A stretch of 64,000 nucleotides of DNA from contig JBHJOC010000030.1 in NCBI GenBank assembly GCA_050330095.1, positions 1 to 64,000 of the forward strand, in the 5' to 3' direction. The notes beneath the pieces were generated by a model. It was not told the DNA's origin. It made no database searches and saw only the letters and a list, made by a program, of their open reading frames with translations. Numbering within the stretch: the first letter of the stretch is position 1; each line of letters begins with the position of its first letter. Below are positions 18,277-26,283 of this stretch, in pieces. A program made the position numbers and the translations under genes. This stretch comes from JBCBWG01 sp036804185. Lineage in GTDB: Bacteria; Pseudomonadota; Alphaproteobacteria; Rhizobiales; Hyphomicrobiaceae.

Positions 18277-18351
18277 CTAGTGTCGTTCAGACCTCGAAAT
18301 TCGTTCCGAGCGTGCGGAAGAATGAGACGAATTTCGCGGTCACGACACTAG
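18277..18351. repeat. CTAGTGT-bounded hairpin element 2
   Basis: A 75-bp palindrome 13 bases after element 1. Termini CTAGTGTCG (18277-18285) and CGACACTAG (18343-18351), inner arms CGAAATTCGT (18295-18304) and ACGAATTTCG (18327-18336). Same layout and same CTAGTGT/ACACTAG ends as element 1 with a different inner sequence, so the two belong to one family rather than being a tandem copy. Confidence 0.75.
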
Positions 18352-18354
18352 GAT

Positions 18355-18511
18355 CCGCTTTCCGTAGTTCGTCTGTCAGCCTTGCCAGACGCCGAAACGC
18401 ATTGCGGAACGCAATAGATGCGAGCAACGCCATGAATCCCTTGCCGCTTTTCGATCAGAAGTCCCTGGAAGGCGGGTGCAGCGGATAGGGCAGGGACTTC
18501 TGATCGGCGGG
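18355..18511 (-). repeat. Dispersed two-module palindromic repeat, copy 3 (reverse)
   Basis: Module 1 arms are perfect over 16 bp: CGATCAGAAGTCCCTG at 18452-18467 and CAGGGACTTCTGATCG at 18491-18506. Module 2 retains CTTTCCGTAGTTCGTCTGTC at 18358-18377, but its partner arm has decayed to a form around GCATTGCGGAACGC. The element stops 2 bases before the amidase stop codon. Confidence 0.85.
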
Positions 18512-18512
18512 A

Positions 18513-19922
18513 CTAGAGTTTTGCCACCACCGGTGGCACCGCGCGCTCGTAGGCCGCGCCAAGCGTGATGAGCGCTGCCTCGCCGAACGGTCGGCCGACC
18601 AGTTGAAACCCGTTCGGCACGCCGTCGTGCCACGTGGCGTACGGGATGGTGAGTGCCGGCAGGCCGAGGTAGTTGATGGCGCGCGTGAACAGGATAACGC
18701 GTGCAATACCCGCCATCAGTTTGGGTCCGCCGACAAGATCGAGTTCTGCGATCGTTGGAACAGGGTCTGCAAACGTCGGAAGCAGCAGCGCATCGCAGTC
18801 ACCGAATACTGTGTCGAGCACCTCCCTCAGGATGCTTCCTCGTGCGCGGACGGCCGTCATGTGATCGACGCCCGAGATGAAGTGGCCGAACTCGATGCGA
18901 GCGCGAACCTGCGGTCCGTAATCGTCGGCTCGGGTGCGAAGAAACTCACTATGGGCCGACGCGACCTCGGGGAGTTGGAGAAGTTGCGTCAGATGATCGA
19001 TCTCACCCCAATCGCGGAAATGGCCTGAGGTGAAGGCCGCACCTGCGCGCTCGAGCTCAGCTTTCGCTTCGGCGATCTGGCCCTGAACCCCAGGGTGGGC
19101 TTGCGCGAGCAGGTTTTCATCGATCGCGATCCGCAAGCCGCGTGCGGGTGCCGCGAGGGCAGCTTGCATGTTGGGCGGAGGCAATGCTGCGCTCAGGCCG
19201 TCTCGCGGATCATGCCCGGCGATAATCTCGAAACCGAGCGCGATGTCCTCCATGTGGCGAGCGATCGGACCAACGCAATCGAGCAAGCCTGACAGTGGCA
19301 TGCAGCCCGCCCGGGACACCCGCGTCCATGTCCCCTTGAGGGACTTGACCCCGCACGCAGCCGCCGGGAGGCGGAGAGAGCCTGCCGTGTCAGAGCCAAG
19401 CGCCATCGGGACAGCGCCGGTCGACACCGAGATTGCGGACCCCGATGACGATCCACCGGTGATCCTCGTCTGGTCGTAAGGGTTGCGCGCATGGCCGTGG
19501 ATATAGTTGTGACCCGTCGGCCCGAAAGCGAACTCCGTCAGGTGCAGCGCTGCGATCTGATGGCTGCCCGCGGACTTGAGCCTCGCGATCACGGTGGCAT
19601 CAGCGGCTGCCGGGGTATCCGCCCTGATGCGTCCCCCCCACGTGGCAACCTTCCCCGCCCGATCGAACATGTCCTTGTGTGCGAGCGGGACCCCGTGCAG
19701 CGGTCCAACCGCGTGGCCGGCTGCGATTGCCGAATCTGCGGCGCGGGCTGCTGCGATGGCCGCGTCATCCTCGAAGACCAGAACCGCATTGCTTGCTTCG
19801 TGGACCGTCCGGAGGCGGGCAAGAGCGGAACGCGTCAAATCTTCACTCGAGACCCGTCGCTCGGCGAGCGCGCGCGCGGTCTCAACCGCCGACGCGGTCG
19901 CCGGATCGAATGCCGTTGTCAT
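18513..19922 (-). CDS. Amidase (amidase-signature family, GatA/AtzE-like)
   Basis: A 469-residue amidase-signature hydrolase. The catalytic triad is visible: Lys83 in HGVPLAHKDMFD, the cis-serine in TGGSSSGSAISVSTGAV (about 158-160), and nucleophile Ser182 in GSDTAGSLRLPAAACG. Later HMEDIALGFEIIAG and YLGLPALTIPYA are family-typical. It is cytoplasmic. The start at 19922 overlaps the upstream AtzG-like gene by 4 bases (ATGA) and has GGAGG inside that gene, so the two are translationally coupled. With the AtzG-like partner, the closest described pair is the AtzE-AtzG amidohydrolase of cyanuric-acid breakdown; the actual substrate here is unknown. Confidence 0.85.
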   Translation of the reverse strand: MTTAFDPATASAVETARALAERRVSSEDLTRSALARLRTVHEASNAVLVFEDDAAIAAARAADSAIAAGHAVGPLHGVPLAHKDMFDRAGKVATWGGRIRADTPAAADATVIARLKSAGSHQIAALHLTEFAFGPTGHNYIHGHARNPYDQTRITGGSSSGSAISVSTGAVPMALGSDTAGSLRLPAAACGVKSLKGTWTRVSRAGCMPLSGLLDCVGPIARHMEDIALGFEIIAGHDPRDGLSAALPPPNMQAALAAPARGLRIAIDENLLAQAHPGVQGQIAEAKAELERAGAAFTSGHFRDWGEIDHLTQLLQLPEVASAHSEFLRTRADDYGPQVRARIEFGHFISGVDHMTAVRARGSILREVLDTVFGDCDALLLPTFADPVPTIAELDLVGGPKLMAGIARVILFTRAINYLGLPALTIPYATWHDGVPNGFQLVGRPFGEAALITLGAAYERAVPPVVAKL

Positions 19923-20152
19923 TGCGTGGCCTCCTTCGACTCGCGTGCGGCGACATCGGCTGCCATGACCGCAAAAACGTCACCCGTGTCGGCGCCGAGC
20001 GGCAGGCGCCGGGCGACGACGAGGGCGGTTTTCGACAATGCGGCGACGTGGCCGGCGATGGTCTCGAGGCGCTCGTCCGGCACGATATGGCCTGATAGGC
20101 TCGTCGTTGGGATTTGACCCACCTTGGGAGCTTCGGGACTAGGGTTCGGCAT
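19919..20152 (-). CDS. AtzG-like (DUF4089-type) small amidase partner
   Basis: A 77-residue protein from the ATG at 20152. The half from about residue 27 reads ERLETIAGHVAALSKTALVV then ARRLPLGADTGDVFA, which fits the short two-helix AtzG-like/DUF4089 family (helix, then a LPL...D..VF turn). In the known complex AtzG binds and stabilises the amidase AtzE. The 4-base overlap with the amidase start supports a 1:1 complex. The N-terminal 25 residues are proline-rich and unrelated to the family core. Confidence 0.6.
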   Translation of the reverse strand: MPNPSPEAPKVGQIPTTSLSGHIVPDERLETIAGHVAALSKTALVVARRLPLGADTGDVFAVMAADVAARESKEATQ

Positions 20153-20277
20153 GGGGATTACTCCGGTCGCGAGAGGTGCACCGTTTGACGGGAACACGTC
20201 GAAAAGTCTCGCGCGACTGGGCTTCCAAGTCGACAGGGATTGTGATGATGGCAGGCAGCTCTGGGCTGCGGCGTTCG

Positions 20278-20324
20278 CAGTGCAGGAGCCAGTGCAGGGG
20301 CCAGTACTGGACCAGTGCAGGGGC
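20278..20324. repeat. Short 12-bp tandem repeat, four units
   Basis: CAGTGCAGGAGC, CAGTGCAGGGGC, CAGTACTGGAC and CAGTGCAGGGGC follow each other directly (third unit 11 bp and diverged). It lies in the 230-base gap upstream of the AtzG-like gene. May be simple slippage. Confidence 0.7.
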
Positions 20325-20382
20325 AAAGACGGCACCTGCTGGTCAGGTGGCGCTGGGTCGTCACGCGACGGCGCCGGTGCGG

Positions 20383-20910
20383 TCAGGCGGTCGACTTCAC
20401 CCGGTCCAGGCGCTTTCGCATGAAGACGATCGGCATCTGCAGGCGACCGAGTGACCTGACGCCGTGGGAGGTCACGTCGAAGCCGAGTTGCTCGAAGAAT
20501 GCAACGGCATTGACGGTGCTCGCAGTGGTCAGCACGGCGAACCCGGCTTGGCGTACAAGCGTTTCGACCTCTGCGACCAGCGCGGTTCCTACGCCTGAGT
20601 CACTGAACATCGGTCGGACATGAACCCAGCCGACGCGCGCTACCGGATCTGGGCCGTCGACGACGGTCCAGCCTGCCGTGCCGACCAGTGAATCGCCGAT
20701 CCTCGCGCCCAGGATCTGGCCCTGGCGCATGGCCCGAATGAGGTCCTCGGTGTAGCGTTCAGAGAGGACAGCTTCGGTGAATGCCTCGACTTCGTCGCTC
20801 GTCAAAACCTGGCCAGTGGATGTGCGAACTGACGATGCGTGGACGTAACGGATGTCTGACATGGCTTCGATCGCCAGTGGTGCGATCGACATAAGCTGCT
20901 TCAGCTCCAT
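20383..20910 (-). CDS. GNAT-family N-acetyltransferase
   Basis: A 175-residue protein from the ATG at 20910 (20862 or an upstream 21108 also open; no start has a clear Shine-Dalgarno). It begins with a helix-rich segment, then IRYVHASSVRTSTGQVLTSDE, and has the acetyl-CoA-binding region WVHVRPMFSDSGVGTALVAE (the Q/R-x-x-G-x-G/A loop as SDSGVGTAL) and the final VNAVAFFEQLGFDVTSHGVR, typical of GNAT motif B. Substrate unknown. An AT-rich palindrome lies about 150 bases upstream. Confidence 0.8.
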   Translation of the reverse strand: MELKQLMSIAPLAIEAMSDIRYVHASSVRTSTGQVLTSDEVEAFTEAVLSERYTEDLIRAMRQGQILGARIGDSLVGTAGWTVVDGPDPVARVGWVHVRPMFSDSGVGTALVAEVETLVRQAGFAVLTTASTVNAVAFFEQLGFDVTSHGVRSLGRLQMPIVFMRKRLDRVKSTA

Positions 20911-21061
20911 CCTGGGACCCGAACCGATCTGTTCATTGGTGAGACTTCGTGCACGATGCGCTGCTGCCGTGCCCTTCGTGTGAACCGGAACCCGAACACC
21001 CACGATAGGAGTGTGTGCCCATTCGGTTACGGGCTCATGACAATGCGAGGCGCTCCCGAAT

Positions 21062-21081
21062 TTGTCTATAATTCTATACAA
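21062..21081. promoter_or_regulatory. AT-rich imperfect palindrome, possible operator
   Basis: TTGTCTATAATTCTATACAA is self-complementary at 8 of 10 pairs and contains TATAAT. It is strikingly AT-rich in a GC-rich background and lies upstream of the leftward GNAT gene. The TTGT...ACAA ends recall GntR- or TetR-type operators, but no regulator gene is nearby. Confidence 0.3.
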
Positions 21082-21327
21082 CTCAGAGTGCCCGACGCCG
21101 ATCGGCACGCCAGGGTGCTACACCGCCCGCGTCGCTGACGCTGCGCAGCTCGACGCGCAGCAGCGATGCCCGCCAAGTTTCAGACGCAGGTGAAACTGCA
21201 CCAAGCCCGCGCAAGCGGTCCGGCGCGTGCCGCCCGCACTGTTCGGCCTTGCCGCAAACTGGGCGCCGTGAACGGGATCACTCAACTGGTCCGGCCGACG
21301 GCGGAGGCTGTCCAGAACGCCACCCGC

Positions 21328-22440
21328 TCAGCGCATGGGCGAGAAGCGCCGCTGCTGCGGTTCGGTGGCTGTCGGGCCGGCTGAGACTGCTGTCCCCTCT
21401 GGAATATACTCGGAGGGCTTGCATGAGCATCCCGAAACAAACGTCTTGCGATAGCGGAATGCGGTTGGAAGCGCGGTATACATTGAATTGTCGAACGCGG
21501 ACTGCATCTGCTCGATCGAGCCACCCGGATTCTGATGATAATACAGCGTCGTTGGAGCGGCGCATTGAGCTTGGCATGTGTCTGCGTCGCGCTGGAAATA
21601 CGTTGGCAGCGTCGAGAAGCTCACCGGGAAGTAATAGCCGTCGCAGAGCCTGACACACAGCGTCCGATAGGTTGCGAACGGTAGCCCGCGGTAGGTGTTG
21701 CGGAAGCGATCCGAGGGCGACTCCTCATCCTGGAAGAAGCCTGAGAACGGGTTGGGGTTGGTACGCCGTGCCTGCTGCTCGTAGGCCGCCCCGCACCCGT
21801 TGCGCGCCAGGGCGGCGATAATGTCTTCCTGGAGACGCTGCGAGCGGTCCGCGGAAAAGTTTTGCAACTCGGATTGCGCATCCTGGAGCTGCTGACGCTC
21901 GGACTCGAGCGTGCGATACGCGGTCACGCAGGCGCGCGTGTTCCGCAGCGTGCGTTGGAAGAAGAACTGCTCCCAGCATTCGCCCCGTTCAAGCTGGAGT
22001 TCCGCGCGACGCACGTTCCGATCGAGCTGGGCACCGCGCTGCCGCAGCGCTTCGCGCTGCTCACCACTGCCAGCAGATCGGTTGACTTCGGACGCCAGGC
22101 GGCGCTCGAGATCGAGGCAGATGTCGCCGCGATCGGCAGGCAAGGGGGCGGCCTGCGCGCCGAAATCGGTACGTGGCTGCAGTCTTGGATCGGGTGCCCG
22201 GCTCGGGTCGCGATACGGCTCGCGACGGGGTGCCCGCTCCTGGGTTTCCCAAGGCCAACTCCAGCCTTGTGCGGCTGCGGGCTGGGCGCCAGCGCCGAGG
22301 GTCAGGAGGGGTAAAACCACCAGCAGGCCAGCGCCGAACAGACTTCCGGAGCGCCCCCGTTTCCGCTGCCGTTCGAGACCTCGGTAGCGCCCCTTGAACG
22401 CGAGGATATCAGCTCGGTCCGGCACGGTATCACACTCCAC
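21328..22440 (-). CDS. DUF2865 exported protein
   Basis: A 370-residue protein (GTG at 22440; a downstream GTG at 22425 is an option). A hydrophobic stretch of about 36-56 ending PAAAQG is a probable signal peptide. A proline/arginine-rich linker is followed by a coiled-coil-prone stretch (about 105-210, many Q, R and E). The C-terminal 130 residues carry the DUF2865 core: RTLCVRLCDGYYFPVSFST, DADTCQAQC, LYYHQNPGGSIEQM, and CSCKP, with several cysteines that may form disulfides. The domain is alphaproteobacterial and of unknown function. Confidence 0.8.
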   Translation of the reverse strand: MECDTVPDRADILAFKGRYRGLERQRKRGRSGSLFGAGLLVVLPLLTLGAGAQPAAAQGWSWPWETQERAPRREPYRDPSRAPDPRLQPRTDFGAQAAPLPADRGDICLDLERRLASEVNRSAGSGEQREALRQRGAQLDRNVRRAELQLERGECWEQFFFQRTLRNTRACVTAYRTLESERQQLQDAQSELQNFSADRSQRLQEDIIAALARNGCGAAYEQQARRTNPNPFSGFFQDEESPSDRFRNTYRGLPFATYRTLCVRLCDGYYFPVSFSTLPTYFQRDADTCQAQCAAPTTLYYHQNPGGSIEQMQSAFDNSMYTALPTAFRYRKTFVSGCSCKPSEYIPEGTAVSAGPTATEPQQRRFSPMR

Positions 22441-22467
22441 TGCGCTGGGGTCGTCCTACGCGGCCAT

Positions 22468-22560
22468 GCGGTACGAGATCCAATAAGTGGCTCGCAGCCT
22501 CTACTTTCCGTCGCTCGATCCGGTGTCTGACGAGGGTGCGTGACGAACTACGGAAACCGG
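22468..22560 (+). repeat. Dispersed palindromic repeat, copy 4 (partial, module 2 only)
   Basis: Starts at GCGGTACGAGATCCAATAAG and holds module 2, CTTTCCGTCGCTCGATCCGG against GTGACGAACTACGGAAACCG, with GTCTGACGAGGGTG between. Module 1 is missing. It lies just upstream of the DUF2865 start. Confidence 0.8.
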
Positions 22561-22885
22561 CTCCTAGGGCCGCAATTGAGCCGAAATGCGGCGACAGGCA
22601 AGGTGCCCTGGACCTGTTCACCACAGATGCACACGCTGGCGTGCGCTGGGCGATTGCGCTGCCCGTCCGGCTGGATGAACATGACCGCCCTGGTCGGGTA
22701 TCGTCTCTGCCTTTAAGTTCATCACCGCCTTGACGCCCGCGCGCCGGCTTCCGATAACCCGAGCGGCATGCGCCAACGCCGAAAGCATCGTGGATCGCTT
22801 GGCTTCACGCAACGTCCGGGCCCAGACGGGACGCGCGATTTTCAGGTCGCATCACGTAGCGCGCTGACGACAACCGGAGACCTGC
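22561..22885. other. Intergenic region upstream of cysS
   Basis: About 325 bases between repeat copy 4 and cysS. No believable ORF and no tRNA-like fold by eye. It should carry the promoter for cysS; I do not see a T-box or other leader structure. Confidence 0.5.
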
Positions 22886-24343
22886 GTGCAGATCACTCTC
22901 TACAACACGGCAACGCGCCAGAAACAGGCGTTCACACCGATTGATCCTGGCAACGTGCGCATGTACGTGTGCGGCCCGACTGTTTATGGCGAGGCCCACA
23001 TCGGCAACGCGCGTCCTGTGATCGTCTTCGACGTTCTGTTCCGGCTCTTGCGCCATGTCTACGGCCAGGATCACGTTACCTACGCCCGCAACATCACCGA
23101 TGTCGACGACAAGATCAACGCACGGGCGGCCGAGGAGGGTGTCTCGATCGGAGAGATTACCGCGCGCACAACCGCGCAATTCCACGCCGATGTCGCAGCG
23201 CTCGGAGCGTTGCCGCCAACGGTCGAGCCACGCGCGACCGATCATATCGATGACATGGTGGACATGATCGAGCGTCTGATCGCGCGGGGCAACGCCTACG
23301 TCGCAGAAGATCACGTCCTCTTTCACGTGCCCTCCATGCCGAGCTACGGCCGGCTTTCGCAACGCAGCCTCGAAGACATGCAAGCCGGGGCCCGCGTCGA
23401 GGTCGCTCCCTACAAGCGCGATCCCATGGACTTCGTGCTCTGGAAGCCGTCCCGGGATGGCGAGCCCGCATGGCCCAGTCCGGCTCGGATCAACGTACAA
23501 GGGCGCCCGGGCTGGCACATCGAGTGCTCCGCAATGGCCGCTCGGCATCTTGGTGAAACGTTCGACATCCACGGTGGCGGGATTGACCTCGTGTTCCCGC
23601 ATCATGAGAACGAGATCGCACAATCGTGCTGTGCACACCACACTGACATGATGGCCGCGATCTGGATGCATAATGGCTTCGTCCAGGTCGAGGGCGAGAA
23701 GATGTCGAAATCGCTCGGCAACTTCATCACGCTGCAGGACTTGTTGGCGCGCGACGTGTTCGGCAACAGGAGTTGGCACGGTCGTGTGCTGCGGTTCGCG
23801 ATGCTCGCGACGCACTATCGCCAGCCGTTGGACTGGACCGCGGAACGCCTTGTTCAGGCGCGCGCAACGTTGACCGAGTTTGCAGAACTCATCGAGGGTG
23901 CCGAAGCCGGGGATGCGGCAGAGGCCGGCGCAGCGGTTGGGACGGGCGGCGTCCGAGCAGGCAGCGAACCAAGCCCCGAGGTTCTCGCTGCCCTCGCCGA
24001 TGACCTCAATACGCCGCGCGCGATCTCGATCCTACATGCCCTGGCCAAGTCCGCGCGCCGCGACAATCCTGACAAGCTGCAGCAGTTGAGGGCAAGCCTC
24101 GCCTTCCTTGGCCTCCTCGAAGGCCAGACTGCCGCTGAAGTTGCGGGCCCAAGCACGGCAATCGCTCTGGCACCTGAGGCGATCGACGCGAAAATCCGTG
24201 AACGACTTGATGCGCGCGCCCGAAGGGACTACGCGACCGGCGACAGAATTCGCGATGAGCTTGCCGCGATGGGGGTGCGGTTGAAAGACGGGAAGGACCC
24301 GGTGACGGGCGCGGTCATTACCACCTGGGAGCCGATCGACTGA
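22886..24343 (+). CDS. cysS: Cysteinyl-tRNA synthetase
   Basis: A 485-residue class I synthetase that attaches cysteine to tRNA-Cys. GTG start with GGAG 8 bases upstream. CGPTVYGEAHIGNARP contains zinc ligand Cys29 and the HIGN motif at 38-41. The remaining zinc site is in WHIECSAMAARHLG and HHENEIAQS. The KMSKSLGNF motif starts at Lys272. The C-terminal anticodon domain (about 370-485) has ALADDLNTPRAISILHALAK and RIRDELAAMGV. A 20-residue glycine/alanine-rich insert (around 345) precedes it. CimA follows on the same strand after 184 bases. Confidence 0.97.
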   Translation: MQITLYNTATRQKQAFTPIDPGNVRMYVCGPTVYGEAHIGNARPVIVFDVLFRLLRHVYGQDHVTYARNITDVDDKINARAAEEGVSIGEITARTTAQFHADVAALGALPPTVEPRATDHIDDMVDMIERLIARGNAYVAEDHVLFHVPSMPSYGRLSQRSLEDMQAGARVEVAPYKRDPMDFVLWKPSRDGEPAWPSPARINVQGRPGWHIECSAMAARHLGETFDIHGGGIDLVFPHHENEIAQSCCAHHTDMMAAIWMHNGFVQVEGEKMSKSLGNFITLQDLLARDVFGNRSWHGRVLRFAMLATHYRQPLDWTAERLVQARATLTEFAELIEGAEAGDAAEAGAAVGTGGVRAGSEPSPEVLAALADDLNTPRAISILHALAKSARRDNPDKLQQLRASLAFLGLLEGQTAAEVAGPSTAIALAPEAIDAKIRERLDARARRDYATGDRIRDELAAMGVRLKDGKDPVTGAVITTWEPID

Positions 24344-24527
24344 TCTGGCTCCCTCGATACCCCCGCGGCTCCGCGGCCGGTGTCGAAGCCTCGTCTCACA
24401 CGGGCGCACCGGTGCGCCTGTGCCTCGTCGCGGGTGGCACAATGCATCAATCTTTCAAAAGCCACAGCCACTGATCGTTTCAACAGACCCCAAAGCAGTC
24501 GCCACCGCGGGAAATGCAAGGTCTGTG

Positions 24528-26174
24528 ATGTCAGAGCCAGTCAGCAAAGAACGTCTCTACCTGTTTGATACAACCCTTCGGGACGGCGCACAGACGACGG
24601 GTGTCGACTTCACGGTTGCCGACAAACGTCGCATAGCAGCGGTGCTCGACAGCCTTGGGATTGATTACATCGAGGGTGGATATCCCGGCGCCAACCCGAC
24701 CGACACCGAATTTTTTGCCAACCGCCCGGAGCTTGCGACATCCCGCTTCGTTGCCTTCGGCATGACGAAGCGATCAGGGCGCTCGGTATCGAACGATCCT
24801 GGGCTCCAGGCGTCCGTCAATGCCAACGCGGATGCGGTTTGCCTCGTCGCGAAGGCGTGGGACTACCACGTGCGCGTGGCCCTTGGGACGACGAACGAAG
24901 AGCACATCGAGGGCATCCGCGAGAGTGTCGAGGCCATCGTTGCTTCGGGGCGCGAGGCGATCATCGACTGTGAGCACTTTTTCGACGGCTACAAGGCGGA
25001 GGCCCAGTACGCGCGTTGCGTTGTCGAGACGGCCTATCGGGCCGGTGCTCGTTGGGTTGTGCTTTGCGACACGAACGGTGGAACGCTGCCGCACGAAGTC
25101 GAGCGGATCGTAAGTGAGATCGCAGCGGTCGTGCCGGGCGATCGCCTCGGCATTCATACCCACAACGACACCGATAACGCGGTTGCTAACACGCTGGCCG
25201 CCGTGCGCGCCGGTGTTCGCCAGATTCAAGGGACACTCAATGGTCTTGGCGAGCGTTGCGGCAACGCCAATCTGACGTCGCTCATTCCGACCCTGCTCCT
25301 GAAGTCAGAATTCGCAGACCGCTTCGACACGGCCGTCACGCCGCAGCGGCTTGTGCGTCTCACACAGGCGAGCCGCATGCTCGACGACGTGCTCAATCGC
25401 AATCCGTTCAAGCAAGCGCCTTACGTCGGTGCGAGTGCCTTCGCGACCAAGGCAGGTATCCACGCATCGGCGATCCTGAAAGCACCGGAGACTTACGAAC
25501 ACGTTCCTCCAGAGCGCGTAGGCAACGTTCGCCGCGTGCTCGTGTCCGATCAGGCCGGACGCTCGAACATCCTCGCAGAGCTCGAGCGTCTTGGTATCGC
25601 CGTCGATAAGTCGGATCCGAGGGTTGCTCGACTTCTCGACGAAGTGAAAGAACGCGAAGCCCAAGGTTACGCATTCGAGGGCGCTGACGCGTCGTTTGAA
25701 CTGCTTGCGCGCCGGATACTCGGGCAGGTGCCGCGCTATTTCACGGTCGAGGGTTTCCGCGTGATGGTTGAGCGCCGCCACAACGCGCTCGGCGACCTCG
25801 TCACGATCTCCGAGGCTTCCGTTCGGATATCTTTTCCAGACAGCGACGAGACAGCCTGGTCGATCGCGTCGGGCAATGGACCAGTGAACGCTCTTGACCA
25901 TGCCCTGCGCAAGGACCTTGGTCCCTATTCGCGCCATATCGCCGACATCGAGCTTGTCGACTACCGCGTCCGCATTCTGACTGGCGGGACCGAGGCCATT
26001 ACCCGTGTGCTCATCGAGACGCGCGATCACTCGGACGGCAACTCTTGGTTCACGGTCGGTGTCTCGCCGAACATCGTCGATGCAAGCTTTGAGGCCCTTA
26101 TCGACAGCATCAAGTTCAAGCTGTTCAAAGCTGGCGCCAAACCGAACGAGATCGTGGCGCGCGACCGCTCGTGA
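24528..26174 (+). CDS. cimA: (R)-citramalate synthase
   Basis: A 548-residue protein from the ATG at 24528 with AAGG upstream (an in-frame ATG at 24420 adds 36 low-quality residues). The HMGL-like barrel begins YLFDTTLRDGAQTTGVDFT, with IHTHNDTDNAVANTLAAVRA (metal histidines) and GTLNGLGERCGNANL later. The C-terminal LeuA-type regulatory domain (about 420-530) includes YRVRILTGGTEAITRV. GAQTTGVDFT and YIEGGYPGANPTD mark the CimA branch rather than LeuA. It condenses pyruvate and acetyl-CoA to citramalate, the threonine-independent entry to isoleucine. The regulatory domain should bind isoleucine. Confidence 0.93.
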   Translation: MSEPVSKERLYLFDTTLRDGAQTTGVDFTVADKRRIAAVLDSLGIDYIEGGYPGANPTDTEFFANRPELATSRFVAFGMTKRSGRSVSNDPGLQASVNANADAVCLVAKAWDYHVRVALGTTNEEHIEGIRESVEAIVASGREAIIDCEHFFDGYKAEAQYARCVVETAYRAGARWVVLCDTNGGTLPHEVERIVSEIAAVVPGDRLGIHTHNDTDNAVANTLAAVRAGVRQIQGTLNGLGERCGNANLTSLIPTLLLKSEFADRFDTAVTPQRLVRLTQASRMLDDVLNRNPFKQAPYVGASAFATKAGIHASAILKAPETYEHVPPERVGNVRRVLVSDQAGRSNILAELERLGIAVDKSDPRVARLLDEVKEREAQGYAFEGADASFELLARRILGQVPRYFTVEGFRVMVERRHNALGDLVTISEASVRISFPDSDETAWSIASGNGPVNALDHALRKDLGPYSRHIADIELVDYRVRILTGGTEAITRVLIETRDHSDGNSWFTVGVSPNIVDASFEALIDSIKFKLFKAGAKPNEIVARDRS

Positions 26175-26283
26175 GTTTCATAGGCGGGGCTTGCTCTGGC
26201 CATAATGGCTGAGAACAACGGGGTGCCACTTTCGCGGCGGTGGCAGGATCGTGCCGGGGTGCCGCCGGGTCAGGTGAGGCAGG

